A stretch of DNA of 64,000 bases from Ruminococcus sp. (GCA_017470905.1 JAFUXL010000007.1:234177-298176); one strand, 5' to 3'; positions 31,772 to 42,113 are shown, counted from the stretch's first letter. Program-made: numbers and translations. The notes: generated by a model not told the origin, from the letters alone.

Positions 31772-32923
31772 ATGAACAAAAAAATATCCATACTCGGCTC
31801 GACAGGCTCTATAGGCACACAGTCCCTTGAAGTCTGCGAAAAACACGGCTTTGACGTAACTGCACTTTCGGCATACGGCAATACGCAGCTTCTCGAAAAT
31901 CAGGCAAGGAAATTCAATGTCTCATATGTCTGCATATACGATGACAAAAAATATGACGAAATGAAACAGCGTCTTTCCGATACGGATATAAAAATCCTCT
32001 GCGGCATGGAGGGATTGTGCGAAATTGCATCGTTAAGGGAAAATGATATTGTTTTAAATTCCGTTGTCGGAATGGTAGGACTGCTCCCCACCCTCACGGC
32101 TCTTGAAAATCATAAGGACGTTGCCCTTGCCAATAAAGAGACTTTGGTCGCAGGCGGTCAGCTTGTTATGGAGACCGCAAAGAGAAACCATGTTAAAATA
32201 TATCCCATAGACAGCGAACATTCGGCAGTGTTCCAGTGCTTGCAGGGAAATAAGCGTGAACAGCTCAGAAAAATGATACTCACCGCATCGGGAGGACCTT
32301 TCTTCGGAAAATCCTATGAGGAGTTAAAAAATGTGACAAAGGAGCAGGCTCTTAAACACCCCAACTGGGAAATGGGCAGCAAGATTACCATAGACTCCGC
32401 AACGCTGATGAACAAGGGACTTGAATTTATCGAGGCGAAATGGCTTTTCGGCCTGCGCCCCGACCAGATAGAAATAGTCGTACACCGTCAGAGCGTTGTG
32501 CATTCAGCCGTTGAATACAATGATTATTCAGTAATCGCTCAAATGGGCGTACCCGATATGAAAATCCCGATACAGTATGCGCTGTTGTATCCCGACAGAA
32601 CAGAATGCCCCACGAGACCGCTGTCTCTGACGGATTACGGAACGCTGACCTTTGAAAAGCCCGACATTGATACTTTCAAGTGTCTCGGTGCGGCGATAGA
32701 GGCAATAAAGCGTGGCGGAGCATATCCCTGTCTTGTAAATTCCGCAAATGAGGAGGCTGTAAGGGCTTTTCTCAATGACGAGATAAAATTCATACAGATA
32801 GGGGAGACAGTCTCCTCCGTTCTTGATGAATTTGAATATTCCGAGATAAAATCATACGATGACGTTGTTTCTGCGGACAGAAAAGCAAGAGAATATGTGG
32901 CTGAAAAAATTCATAATGCATAA
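31772..32923 (+). CDS. dxr: 1-deoxy-D-xylulose 5-phosphate reductoisomerase
   Basis: 383 residues. The NADPH site GSTGSIGTQSLEV is present, with LANKETLVAGG, the metal/substrate region PIDSEHSAVFQCL and ATLMNKGLEFIEAKWLF. It performs the committed MEP-pathway step. The last residues (K-I-H-N-A) and the stop codon are encoded by an R2 repeat, so the native C-terminus has been replaced or extended by the repeat. Confidence 0.97.
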   Translation: MNKKISILGSTGSIGTQSLEVCEKHGFDVTALSAYGNTQLLENQARKFNVSYVCIYDDKKYDEMKQRLSDTDIKILCGMEGLCEIASLRENDIVLNSVVGMVGLLPTLTALENHKDVALANKETLVAGGQLVMETAKRNHVKIYPIDSEHSAVFQCLQGNKREQLRKMILTASGGPFFGKSYEELKNVTKEQALKHPNWEMGSKITIDSATLMNKGLEFIEAKWLFGLRPDQIEIVVHRQSVVHSAVEYNDYSVIAQMGVPDMKIPIQYALLYPDRTECPTRPLSLTDYGTLTFEKPDIDTFKCLGAAIEAIKRGGAYPCLVNSANEEAVRAFLNDEIKFIQIGETVSSVLDEFEYSEIKSYDDVVSADRKAREYVAEKIHNA

Positions 32924-33055
32924 TTCATAATGAATAATTCATAATGCATAATTCATAATTAAAATGGTTACTTAGCAATTTTATGATATAATGAAAAGTA
33001 CTGTTTCTCCGCCTGCGGCAGGGAAATAAGAAAAAATATAAAAATTTTCATGCAT
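32909..33055 (+). repeat. R2 array with degenerate R3 core
   Basis: Two inverted R2 units (ATTCATAATGCATAATTCATAAT, repeated) start inside dxr. An R3 remnant follows with CTCCGCCTGCGGCAGGG and AAAAATATAAAAATTTTCATG. It fills the dxr-rseP gap. Confidence 0.75.
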
Positions 33056-33083
33056 ATAAATACAGAACAGAAAGGAAATGTAC

Positions 33084-34151
33084 ATGGGTATTGTTATTGC
33101 GCTTATTATTTTCGGACTGATTGTTACCGTTCATGAATTTGGCCATTTCATATGTGCAAAATTAAGCGGAATAGGAGTTGTTGAATTTTCTGTCGGAATG
33201 GGTCCTAAAATTATCCAGAAACAAAAGGGCGAGACAATGTATTCGCTCCGTGCATTGCCGCTGGGCGGTTACTGTGCAATGGAGGGAGAGGACAGCTCCG
33301 ATGAGACAAATCCCAAAAGCTTCAGAAACGCAAAGCTCTGGAAGAGAATTATAGTCCTTGCCGCAGGAGCTTTCATGAATTTCGTTCTCGGCTTTGTAAT
33401 GGTTTTTGTAATGATGATGATGTACGAGGAAGTACCCACCACGCAGATAAGCGGTTTCAGCGGTGTGAGAAACGATGACGACTCAATCACATATTATTCT
33501 GCAAGCCATGACGCAGGACTTGAAAAGGGCGATATTATAGTATCCATTGACGGAACGAGGATATTCAGCGTTATTGATTTAAGCTATATGTTCGGCACAA
33601 TGCAGGATACGGAGCATGAGGTTGTCGTTAAAAGAAATGGCGAAAGGATTACATTCACAAACGTAAGATTTCACAATTCCCACCCCGAAAGCAACGGCGG
33701 TATGCTCGATTTCGGTCTTGTATACAAGGAGAAAAATCCCATTACCGTTATAAAAGGTTCGGGAGATGTTTTCATGTCAATGGGTCATCTTGTCGGAATG
33801 TCGCTGAAACAGCTCATCACGGGAAAATTAAGCAAGGACGAGGTTTCGGGTCCCGTAGGCGTTGTCTCCGCAATAAATGAAACAACCGAACAGAGCGAAA
33901 GTACCGAAGATACAATATTCAATCTCGTTTATATGACAGCACTCATAACGATAAATCTCGGTATATTCAATCTTCTGCCCATTCCCGGACTTGACGGCGG
34001 AAGGCTTGTATTCTGTTTCATAGAGCTGATACGCAGAAAGCCCGTGAAGCCCGAACACGAGGGATATGTTCACCTTGCGGGAATGGTTCTTCTTTTCGGA
34101 CTGATGATATTCGCAACCTACAACGACATAGCAAGACTTATAAACAATTAA
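33084..34151 (+). CDS. rseP: Site-2 membrane metalloprotease (RseP/RasP)
   Basis: 355 residues. Zinc motif HEFGH is near the N-terminus in the first membrane helix. One PDZ domain (about 125-200) precedes the second zinc-ligand motif NLLPIPGLDGG. It cleaves transmembrane regulators and signal-peptide remnants. ATG 33084 is placed 8 bases after AAAGG; ATG 33078 is too close. The dxr-rseP-ispG-polC order is typical of clostridia. Confidence 0.93.
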   Translation: MGIVIALIIFGLIVTVHEFGHFICAKLSGIGVVEFSVGMGPKIIQKQKGETMYSLRALPLGGYCAMEGEDSSDETNPKSFRNAKLWKRIIVLAAGAFMNFVLGFVMVFVMMMMYEEVPTTQISGFSGVRNDDDSITYYSASHDAGLEKGDIIVSIDGTRIFSVIDLSYMFGTMQDTEHEVVVKRNGERITFTNVRFHNSHPESNGGMLDFGLVYKEKNPITVIKGSGDVFMSMGHLVGMSLKQLITGKLSKDEVSGPVGVVSAINETTEQSESTEDTIFNLVYMTALITINLGIFNLLPIPGLDGGRLVFCFIELIRRKPVKPEHEGYVHLAGMVLLFGLMIFATYNDIARLINN

Positions 34152-34240
34152 GAATGCATAATTCATAATTAAGAATTAGATTGCCTGCGGCAATCCGATA
34201 ATCTGATATTTATGTTCGTTCATGTGATTATGAATTAGAT
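34151..34240 (+). repeat. R2 pair with small GC hairpin
   Basis: ATGCATAATTCATAATTAAG, a hairpin ATTGCC-TGC-GGCAAT, then GATTATGAATTAG next to the rnz leader. Confidence 0.65.
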
Positions 34241-34255
34241 AAAGGGAGTGATAAA

Positions 34256-35170
34256 ATGCCTGAAATATGCCTTTTGGGTACGGGGGGAATGCTGCCCCTT
34301 AAAGACAGATTTTTAACGGGGCTTTATGCAGAGTACGGCGGAAAAGCCATTCTAATCGACTGCGGAGAGGGTATGCAGGTTGCGTTCGGTATGCACGGTC
34401 TTAAAATGAGCAAAATTGAAATGATACTGATAACCCATGACCATGCAGACCATGTGACGGGACTTCCCGGACTTCTCCTCTCGATAGGAAACTGTTCGAG
34501 AACTTCTCCGCTCGATATATATATCCCCGAAAGCTGCGAAAAAACGATAAATAATTTAATGTCCGTGTGCGGTTATCTGCCGTATGAAACAATAATCCAT
34601 ACTCTGCCCGACAATGAGCCTGTATCGTTTTCTGCCGATAAAATCGACCCCATGCTGACGATAAATACAATTCCGCTTAAACACAGCGTTGAATGCACAG
34701 GCTATAATTTCATACTGGAGAAAAAACCCGTATTTGAGCCGAATAAGGCAAAATCCCTCGGAGTACCCGTTCAGATGTGGAAAAAGCTCCATGCAGGGGA
34801 AAGTGTTATCCTCGGTGACGGAAGGAAAATATCGCCCGAAGATGTGACGGGCGAAAAACGTCCGCCTGTGAAGATTACATATATAACCGATACTCTCCCT
34901 CTGCCCGAAATAGTACCATTTGCGGAAAATTCCGATTTGTTCGTCTGCGAGGGAATGTACGGCGATATGTCGAAAAAACAGTCAATGAACGAAAAGGGGC
35001 ATATGCTCATGCAGGATGCCTGTGAACTTGCAAAGAGTGCGAATGTTAAAAAATTATGGCTCACGCATTACAGCCCTGCCGAAAAAGACCCGTTCATTTA
35101 TGAGGAGGAACTTAAAAATATATTCCCGAATGTGTTAATATCAAAAGACGGAACAAAACTCAGTATATAA
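34256..35170 (+). CDS. rnz: Ribonuclease Z-type metallo-beta-lactamase
   Basis: 304 residues. The zinc motif THDHADHVTG (H-x-H-x-D-H), the later ITDT (Asp ligand) and LTHYSPAEK (His ligand) are present. RNase Z removes 3' trailers from tRNA precursors lacking encoded CCA; both tRNA genes here lack CCA. Its place between rseP and ispG is not the usual clostridial order. A different MBL-fold hydrolase is possible but less likely. Confidence 0.85.
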   Translation: MPEICLLGTGGMLPLKDRFLTGLYAEYGGKAILIDCGEGMQVAFGMHGLKMSKIEMILITHDHADHVTGLPGLLLSIGNCSRTSPLDIYIPESCEKTINNLMSVCGYLPYETIIHTLPDNEPVSFSADKIDPMLTINTIPLKHSVECTGYNFILEKKPVFEPNKAKSLGVPVQMWKKLHAGESVILGDGRKISPEDVTGEKRPPVKITYITDTLPLPEIVPFAENSDLFVCEGMYGDMSKKQSMNEKGHMLMQDACELAKSANVKKLWLTHYSPAEKDPFIYEEELKNIFPNVLISKDGTKLSI

Positions 35171-35219
35171 TTCATAATGCATAATTCTTAATTATGAATT
35201 ATGAATTATGCATTAAAAA
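35166..35219 (+). repeat. Minimal R2 inverted repeat
   Basis: ATAATTCATAATGCATAATT next to its inverse, AATTATGAATTATGCATTAA, with almost no interior. It ends next to GAGGAGG of ispG. Confidence 0.8.
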
Positions 35220-35232
35220 TGAGGAGGTTTTT

Positions 35233-36270
35233 ATGAGAAATGTAAGACCCGTTAAGATAAGAGAATGTGTGCTTGACGGAAAGCATATATATATACAGTC
35301 AATGTTAAACGTCCGTTCGGACGATATAGAGGGAAGTGTCAGACAGGCTGTTCAGCTCGAAAAGGCAGGCTGTGAGATAATCCGTGCGGCTATTCCCGAT
35401 ATGGACGCAATAAAACTAATACCTGCCATAAAAAATGCCGTGAATATACCGCTTGTTGCGGATATTCACTTTGACTACAGGCTCGCACTCGAAGCCGCCG
35501 CCGCAGGTATTGACAAGATACGCATAAATCCCGGAAATATCGGCGGCATTGACAGGGTGAAAGCTGTTGCCGATGCCTGCAAATCAAGAAATATCCCGAT
35601 AAGAATAGGCGTAAATTCAGGCTCTCTCGAAAAGGAAATTCTTGCAAAGTACGGCTCTCCCACACCCGAAGCACTTGTCGAAAGCGCAATGGCTCATGCG
35701 GCTCTGCTCGAAAGATTTGATTTTGAGGATATAGTTATATCAATTAAATCATCTGATGTGAACAAGATGATAGCCTCCTACCGCCTTGCCGCCGAGAAAT
35801 GCAGTTATCCCCTGCATCTGGGAGTTACCGAGGCCGGAACGGAGAGAATGGGTATAATCAAATCCGCCGTGGGAATAGGCTCGCTCCTCTGTGACGGAAT
35901 AGGCGAAACCATCCGTGTATCACTCACGGACGACCCAGTAAGGGAGATATATGCCGCAAAGGACATTCTAAAATGTATCGGCAGGAGGGGCGGTGTAAGG
36001 CTTGTCTCATGTCCCACCTGCGGAAGAACCAGGATTGATTTGATAGGCACTGCAAAGAAAGTCGAGGACGCAGTTAAAGACCTCGATAAAGATATAACCG
36101 TTGCCGTAATGGGCTGTGTCGTGAACGGTCCGGGCGAAGCAAGAGAGGCTGATATAGGTATCGCAGGCGGTGACGGCTGTGCGGTAATATTCAGAAAGGA
36201 CGGCTCACACAGAAAGATAAAGGAAGAGGATATAGTAAAAGAATTGCTTGCGGAGGTAGAAAGACTTTAA
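35233..36270 (+). CDS. ispG: 4-hydroxy-3-methylbut-2-en-1-yl diphosphate synthase
   Basis: 345 residues. TIM-barrel part (VADIHFDYRLALEA, IRINPGN) and C-terminal [4Fe-4S] domain with CPTCGRTRID ... VMGCVVNGPGEA. It is the sixth MEP-pathway step, reducing MEcPP to HMBPP. ATG 35233 follows GAGGAGG; upstream in-frame codons come from R2. The stop overlaps polC by one base (TAATG). Confidence 0.96.
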   Translation: MRNVRPVKIRECVLDGKHIYIQSMLNVRSDDIEGSVRQAVQLEKAGCEIIRAAIPDMDAIKLIPAIKNAVNIPLVADIHFDYRLALEAAAAGIDKIRINPGNIGGIDRVKAVADACKSRNIPIRIGVNSGSLEKEILAKYGSPTPEALVESAMAHAALLERFDFEDIVISIKSSDVNKMIASYRLAAEKCSYPLHLGVTEAGTERMGIIKSAVGIGSLLCDGIGETIRVSLTDDPVREIYAAKDILKCIGRRGGVRLVSCPTCGRTRIDLIGTAKKVEDAVKDLDKDITVAVMGCVVNGPGEAREADIGIAGGDGCAVIFRKDGSHRKIKEEDIVKELLAEVERL

Positions 36271-39200
36271 TGAATATTAATCTTACGGAATTTCTTGAAG
36301 AATTTAATGCCGAAATCCCCGAAAGCCTTAAAAAAGGCAGCATATTCCGCATTACATATTCCGAAAATATGGAGAATATCGGCATATATGCACATTTTTC
36401 GGAGCTGGTTTCCTTTGAAGATACGGTATTGTTTGAAAAATCCATGCAGACGGCTCTGAAAGCTCAGTCGGTGCGCCTGCACTGCCGCTATCCAAAGGAG
36501 ATATTCGGAAAAGAACACTATGACACCCTCATAAAGCTGCTCAAAAGGGAAGTATCCGTTATAAACGGATTTCTCGACAATGCGGAGGTATCATTCGGCG
36601 GAGAAGAAATAAATATAACCCTCATGCACGGCGGACGTACCATTCTCGAACAGTATTCTTTCTGCCGAAAGCTGTATCAGCTTATATATAATCAGTTCGG
36701 CTTGCCGATGAGAATAAATCTCCTGGGCGGCGAAAATGTCTCCGATGATGAATTTGACAAAATGCAGGAGGATATACAATCAGCCGCCCCCGATTACAGC
36801 AGTCAGCTTATCCCCGAAAAATCCCCCGAAGAGCTTATAAAAGAGGAAATCGCAAATGCCGTCCCCGTAAAATCAATCGACATAACTTCACTGAATACGG
36901 AATTTGATGCGCAGTCCGCCGAAATCATAAAGGGCAGGGCTATACGTGAAGCCCCCTGCGCAATATCGGAGGCTGTCCAAAAACTCGGCGAAAAGGTCGT
37001 TGTCGTGGGCGATGTTTTCGCACAGGAAACCAAAGAAACAAAAAACAATCATACTGTAATGACTTTCAATATAACGGACTACAGCGGTTCTCTCATGATT
37101 AAATTATTCATAAAGGGCAGCGACGAGAACGAGATAAAATCCCTCTCACGGATAAAAAAGGGCAGCACAGTTCTCATTCAGGGAAAAGTTGATTACGATA
37201 CATATGCCCGTGATATTGTCATAGCACCAAATTCGATAATATCCGTAAAGCGCATACCGAAGAAAGACAACTACCCCGAAAAGCGTGTGGAACTCCACTG
37301 CCATACGAATATGTCGGCAATGGATGCAGTGACAGACCCCGTGACACTTATCAGCAGGGCTAAGGAATGGGGTCACCAGGCAATGGCGATAACCGACCAC
37401 GGCTGTGTACAGGCTTTTCCCGACTGTATGTACAATATGCCCGAGGATTTTAAGGTAATATACGGCTGTGAGGCATATGTCGTGAATGACATTGACCGTG
37501 AAATGATAGTCAAAAAGCCCGACAGCAGAAGCTTTGACGAAGAGATAATTATATTTGACGTTGAAACGACTGGTCTTAATTATTCGTCCGACAGGCTGAC
37601 GGAAATCGGTGCGGTAAAGCTTAAAAATCTACAGATAATTGATACATTCAACACAAAGGTAAACCCCGGAATGCATATCCCCGAAAAAATTACCGAACTC
37701 ACGGGAATAAGCGATGAAGATGTAAAGGACGCTCCGAAAGAAAATGAAGCCCTTGAACTATTCATGGAATTTTGCGGTAAAAATCCCGTGCTTGCGGCGC
37801 ATAACGCAAATTTCGACACATCGTTCATAAACGGAGTTTGTCAGAGACACGGCATAGATTTTGAATACAACTGGATAGATACCCTTGTGCTGTGTCAGGC
37901 TATGCTCCCTGATATGGGAAGATATAAACTAAATCTTGTGGCGAAGAATTTAAAACTCGGAAAATTTGACCATCACCATGCCTCCGATGATGCCCTTATG
38001 CTTGCGAAAATCTATATAGAACTCACGGAGAGGGCGAAAAAGAGAGGTTTTTCGGTACTTGATGATTTTAACGGGCTTGTCGGCGAAATAGAGGTCAAAA
38101 AGCTTAAAAGCTATCACCAGATAATTCTCGTCCGCAATCAGGCGGGACTCAGAAATTTATATAAGCTTGTATCACTGAGCAACCTCGATTATTTCTATAA
38201 AAAGCCGCTTATGCCGAAATCTCTGCTGAATGAATACCGTGAGGGTCTTATATTCGGCAGTGCGTGCGAGGCAGGAGAATTATTTCAGGCTATAATCACA
38301 AAAAAGCCCCGTGAGCATATCGAATATCTTGCGAAATTCTATGATTATCTCGAAATTCAGCCGATATGCAACAACGAATTTATGGTTCGTGAGGGCATTG
38401 CAAAAGATGAAGAAGAACTGAAAAATTATAACAGGTACATAGTCGAACTCGGCGAAAAATTAAATATCCCCGTATGTGCAACCTGTGATGTTCATTTCAT
38501 AGACCCCAAGGACGCTGTATACCGCAAGATAATTCTTGCGAGCATGGGTTTCCGTGATACGGAAAATCAGGCTCCGCTGTATTTCAGGACTACAGATGAA
38601 ATGATGAAGGAATTTGCCTTTCTCGGAGAGGAAAAGGCAAAGGAAGTCGTTGTCACAAATACAAACATGATAGCCGATATGGTCGAAAAAGTAAGACCTA
38701 TCCCGAAAGGTACATTCACCCCGAATATTGACGGTGCGGAGGAGGAACTCGTAAAAATCACCCACGAAAAGGCTCATGAAATCTACGGCGACCCATTGCC
38801 CGAACTCGTTGAGAAACGTCTGAAAAGAGAACTCGACTCGATTATAAAGCACGGATTTTCGGTGCTTTATATCATAGCGCAGAAGCTTGTCTGGAACTCC
38901 GTTGAAAACGGCTATCTTGTCGGTTCAAGAGGCTCTGTCGGCTCATCGTTTGTTGCGTCAATGGCAGGAATATCCGAAGTAAATCCGCTGCCGCCGCATT
39001 ATATCTGCACAAATCCCGAATGCAAACACAGCGAATTTCTGCTTGACGGAAAATACGGTTCGGGATTTGACCTGCCGCAGAAAAATTGTCCGGTTTGCGG
39101 AACGGATATGTACCGTGACGGTCATGACATACCGTTTGAAACCTTCCTCGGATTTGACGGCGACAAAGCCCCCGATATAGACCTCAACTTTTCGGGAGAA

Positions 39201-40601
39201 TATCAGTCGAGGGCGCACAGGTATACAGAACAGCTTTTCGGAAAATCGAACGTTTTCAAGGCAGGTACAATATCAGCCGTTGCCGAAAAGACAGCATTCG
39301 GTTATGTTAAAAAATACTGTGAGGACAATAATATAAATCTCAACAATTCCGAAATGACAAGGCTTTCCGCAGGCTGTACGGGTATAAAAAGAACTACCGG
39401 TCAGCACCCCGGCGGAATGGTAGTCGTACCCTCGGACTATGAAGTATACGATTTTACACCCGTCCAGCACCCTGCTGACTCGGAGGACTCCGAAGTCATA
39501 ACCACACATTTCGACTTCAATTCCATGCACGATACGATTTTGAAGCTTGATGAACTCGGTCATGTCGTGCCGACAATATACAAGCATCTCGAAGATTTGA
39601 CAGGGCTTAAAATCAAGGATATTCCCACATCAGACCCCGAGGTCGTGAGAATGTGTACGGACTGCACGGCTCTGGGCGTTACCGAAGAGGATATTTACTG
39701 CAAGACAGGAAGCCTCGGTATTCCCGAAATGGGTACTAATTTCACAATTCAGATGCTCCTCGAGGCAAAGCCCAAAAAATTCAGCGATTTTCTGCAAATA
39801 TCGGGACTTTCGCACGGTACGGACGTATGGGTCGGAAATGCAAAGGATTTAATCGCAGAGGGCAAGTGTACCATATCAGAGGTTATCGGTACGAGAGACA
39901 GTATCATGACATATCTCCTGTATCACGGAGTTGAGCCTAAAATGGCTTTCCAGATTATGGAATGGACACGTAAGGGAAAGGCGAAAAAGCAGTTTACTCC
40001 CGAAATTATTCAGATGCTTAAAGAACACGATGTTCCCGACTGGTATATCGAAAGCTGTCTGAAAATAAAATATATGTTCCCGAAAGCCCATGCCGCCGCC
40101 TATGTCATAGCCGCCATAAAAATAGGCTGGTTCAAGCTGTACAGACCGCTTGAATATTATTCTACATATTTTTCGGTTCGTGGTGAGGATTTCGATGCAG
40201 ACCTCGCCGTAAAGGGCAAAAATGCCGTCCGTGCCGAAATTGAACGCCTTAAAGAACTCGGAAACAGCAAGACCAAAAAGGAAAATGATTTGTATGATAT
40301 TCTGCTCATAACGAATGAAATGCTTTCGAGAGGAATGGAATTTCTGCCGATAGATATTTTCAAATCCCATGCGACGGATTATCTCATAGAGGACGGAAAA
40401 CTTAGGATACCTTTCTGTGCTATGTCGGGTGTCGGCGAAAATGCCGCAGGAAGTATCTATGAAGCTGCTCAGGCAGGCGGATTTATTTCGATAGAGGAGT
40501 TTCAGGAGATGAGCGGTGCGTCAAAGACCACAATAGAGATGCTTGAAAGCATAGGTGCTTTTGGTGATTTGCCCAAATCTTCGCAGATGTCGTTCTTTTG
40601 A
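36270..40601 (+). CDS. polC: DNA polymerase III alpha subunit, Gram-positive PolC type
   Basis: 1443 residues, the standard PolC length. Domain order: N-terminal and OB-fold region (about 1-330), PHP domain beginning ELHCHTNMSAMDAV, an inserted 3'-5' exonuclease starting IIIFDVETTGLNY, PHP remainder, polymerase palm/fingers with GSVGSSFVA and DIDLNFSGEYQ, and a zinc-binding segment (CTNPECKHSEF ... CPVCGTD). It is the replicative polymerase of Firmicutes. It is coupled to ispG by a one-base overlap. Confidence 0.97.
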   Translation: MNINLTEFLEEFNAEIPESLKKGSIFRITYSENMENIGIYAHFSELVSFEDTVLFEKSMQTALKAQSVRLHCRYPKEIFGKEHYDTLIKLLKREVSVINGFLDNAEVSFGGEEINITLMHGGRTILEQYSFCRKLYQLIYNQFGLPMRINLLGGENVSDDEFDKMQEDIQSAAPDYSSQLIPEKSPEELIKEEIANAVPVKSIDITSLNTEFDAQSAEIIKGRAIREAPCAISEAVQKLGEKVVVVGDVFAQETKETKNNHTVMTFNITDYSGSLMIKLFIKGSDENEIKSLSRIKKGSTVLIQGKVDYDTYARDIVIAPNSIISVKRIPKKDNYPEKRVELHCHTNMSAMDAVTDPVTLISRAKEWGHQAMAITDHGCVQAFPDCMYNMPEDFKVIYGCEAYVVNDIDREMIVKKPDSRSFDEEIIIFDVETTGLNYSSDRLTEIGAVKLKNLQIIDTFNTKVNPGMHIPEKITELTGISDEDVKDAPKENEALELFMEFCGKNPVLAAHNANFDTSFINGVCQRHGIDFEYNWIDTLVLCQAMLPDMGRYKLNLVAKNLKLGKFDHHHASDDALMLAKIYIELTERAKKRGFSVLDDFNGLVGEIEVKKLKSYHQIILVRNQAGLRNLYKLVSLSNLDYFYKKPLMPKSLLNEYREGLIFGSACEAGELFQAIITKKPREHIEYLAKFYDYLEIQPICNNEFMVREGIAKDEEELKNYNRYIVELGEKLNIPVCATCDVHFIDPKDAVYRKIILASMGFRDTENQAPLYFRTTDEMMKEFAFLGEEKAKEVVVTNTNMIADMVEKVRPIPKGTFTPNIDGAEEELVKITHEKAHEIYGDPLPELVEKRLKRELDSIIKHGFSVLYIIAQKLVWNSVENGYLVGSRGSVGSSFVASMAGISEVNPLPPHYICTNPECKHSEFLLDGKYGSGFDLPQKNCPVCGTDMYRDGHDIPFETFLGFDGDKAPDIDLNFSGEYQSRAHRYTEQLFGKSNVFKAGTISAVAEKTAFGYVKKYCEDNNINLNNSEMTRLSAGCTGIKRTTGQHPGGMVVVPSDYEVYDFTPVQHPADSEDSEVITTHFDFNSMHDTILKLDELGHVVPTIYKHLEDLTGLKIKDIPTSDPEVVRMCTDCTALGVTEEDIYCKTGSLGIPEMGTNFTIQMLLEAKPKKFSDFLQISGLSHGTDVWVGNAKDLIAEGKCTISEVIGTRDSIMTYLLYHGVEPKMAFQIMEWTRKGKAKKQFTPEIIQMLKEHDVPDWYIESCLKIKYMFPKAHAAAYVIAAIKIGWFKLYRPLEYYSTYFSVRGEDFDADLAVKGKNAVRAEIERLKELGNSKTKKENDLYDILLITNEMLSRGMEFLPIDIFKSHATDYLIEDGKLRIPFCAMSGVGENAAGSIYEAAQAGGFISIEEFQEMSGASKTTIEMLESIGAFGDLPKSSQMSFF

Positions 40602-40602
40602 C

Positions 40603-40631
40603 TTGACTTTATTGTATTATTATGTTATCAT
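40603..40631 (+). promoter_or_regulatory. Promoter candidate for the his operon
   Basis: TTGACT (40603-40608), 17-base spacer, TATCAT (40626-40631), immediately after the polC stop. It overlaps a small tandem repeat (ATGTTATC, 40622-40645). No T-box or histidine-attenuator peptide is seen. Confidence 0.5.
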
Positions 40632-40659
40632 GTTATCATGTTAGCACGCTAAAGCGATT

Positions 40660-40700
40660 TGATAATTCATAATTCATAGTGCATAATTCATAATTGGTCT
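40660..40700 (+). repeat. R2 element upstream of hisZ
   Basis: AATTCATAATTCATAGTGCATAATTCATAATT-type end (described by position), followed by a short GC remnant and then R1. With the promoter and two R1 copies it accounts for the gap 40602-40916. Confidence 0.7.
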
Positions 40701-40715
40701 GTTGGCAGATTAATA

Positions 40716-40810
40716 AGAGGAAATTTGCGCCCTTGCCGTATGAACGAGCGTAATGTAATGGAGTGAGTGAATAGGCAAGGTTTCAAAGGCGCAAATTGAC
40801 GATTTTAAAT
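40716..40810 (+). repeat. R1 hairpin repeat, hisZ copy 1
   Basis: Outer arms AATTTGCGCC/GGCGCAAATT; inner arms CTTGCC/GGCAAG. Confidence 0.9.
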
Positions 40811-40811
40811 A

Positions 40812-40906
40812 AGAGGAGATTTGCGCCCTTGCCATGAAAGCGAACGCAGCATAGCGGAGTTAGCGAAGTGGCAAGGTTTCAGAGGCGCAAATTGACGATT
40901 TTAAAT
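40812..40906 (+). repeat. R1 hairpin repeat, hisZ copy 2 (gene-proximal)
   Basis: Outer arms ATTTGCGCC/GGCGCAAAT; inner arms CTTGCCA/TGGCAAG. It ends ATTTTAAAT, then AGGAGG and ATG 40917. Confidence 0.9.
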
Positions 40907-40916
40907 AGGAGGAAAA

Positions 40917-42113
40917 ATGAGAAATTATGACCTTATTACTCCCGAAGGCACTAAGGATTTGCTTTTCGGTGAGTGTATCGTGAGAAGAAATATTGAAAAT
41001 ACCCTGCTAAATCTCTTCAGGAGCAGAGGCTACAGCGAGATTATTACTCCGGGACTTGAATTTTTTGACGTTTTTAATTTAAATTCAAGATACTTTCCGC
41101 AGGAAAATCTCTACAAAATGACCGACAACAAGGGCAGACTGCTTGTCATGCGCCCCGATACAACCATGCCCATAGCAAGAGTTGTGGCAACAAGACTGCG
41201 TGATGCGGTTCTTCCGCTTAAATTCTGCTACAATCAGACGGTATACCGCACCGAACAGGCTCTCAAGGGCAGAAGCGATGAAATCGTTCAGGCAGGCATA
41301 GAAATAATAGGCTCGGATTTGAAAATGGCTGACCTCGAAGTAATTTCCGCAGCCGTAGATGCTATGAAAGCCTTCGGCATGGAATTTTCCCTCGAAATAG
41401 GACATATAGGCATTTTCAAGGAACTCGTCAGCCGTCTCGATGCAAGCGATAAGGAAAAGGAAAAAATAAGAAAATTAATCGAAAACAAGAATTTCCCCGC
41501 ACTCAACGATATGCTCGACTCGTTCGGAAAAAATTCCGTTGTGGACGCTCTCAAAAAACTTCCTGCACTTTTCGGAAGAGACGAAGTTTTTGAAAAGGCT
41601 CTCGAAATCATGCCCGATGACAGTATAGCCGTGCTCCTCGAACAGCTCAGGGAAATATATAATGATGCCGCCGAACTCTGCGGAGATGAGGGAAATATAA
41701 CGGTTGACCTCGGCCTTGTCAATAAAACGGATTACTATACGGGAATTATAATAAAGGGCTATTTGCAGGGTCACGGCGATGAAGTAATATCAGGCGGACG
41801 CTACGACAGGCTTATATCGGAATTTGGATACGATGTTCCTGCTGTGGGCTTTGCCGTGAATGTCAATGCCGTTGCAAAGGTAATAGAAAAGAACGGCGTA
41901 CTTCCTGCAATTCCCAGGATAGATGCGATTGTCTATGCGCAGGAGGGATATGAGGCTCTTGCCCTCAGAAAGGCGAAGGAACTGCGTGAACAGGGTCTTG
42001 TTGTCGAAAATGCGCTTTTCAGCGATATTGAGTCCGCAAGAGAATATGCCAAAGAGAGAAAAATCCCGAAAATAGTCGTTGCAGATGAAAATTCACAGGA
42101 GGCAGGAGAATGA
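40917..42113 (+). CDS. hisZ: ATP phosphoribosyltransferase regulatory subunit
   Basis: 398 residues, a HisRS-like fold without the anticodon-binding domain. It has MRPDTTMPIARVVATRL, YNQTVYRTEQ and the late SGGRYDRLISEFG. HisZ is required by short-form HisG and confers histidine feedback control. A short HisG follows directly (4-base overlap). AGGAGG fixes ATG 40917. Confidence 0.95.
   Translation: MRNYDLITPEGTKDLLFGECIVRRNIENTLLNLFRSRGYSEIITPGLEFFDVFNLNSRYFPQENLYKMTDNKGRLLVMRPDTTMPIARVVATRLRDAVLPLKFCYNQTVYRTEQALKGRSDEIVQAGIEIIGSDLKMADLEVISAAVDAMKAFGMEFSLEIGHIGIFKELVSRLDASDKEKEKIRKLIENKNFPALNDMLDSFGKNSVVDALKKLPALFGRDEVFEKALEIMPDDSIAVLLEQLREIYNDAAELCGDEGNITVDLGLVNKTDYYTGIIIKGYLQGHGDEVISGGRYDRLISEFGYDVPAVGFAVNVNAVAKVIEKNGVLPAIPRIDAIVYAQEGYEALALRKAKELREQGLVVENALFSDIESAREYAKERKIPKIVVADENSQEAGE

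Noticed and set aside
40622-40645. Tandem ATGTTATC units as a transposon footprint
   Set aside because: Only two and a half short units and no matching repeat elsewhere; noted as part of the promoter region only.
40602-40916. T-box or histidine leader-peptide attenuator before hisZ
   Set aside because: No T-box consensus or run of His codons; the leader is occupied by R2 and R1 repeats.
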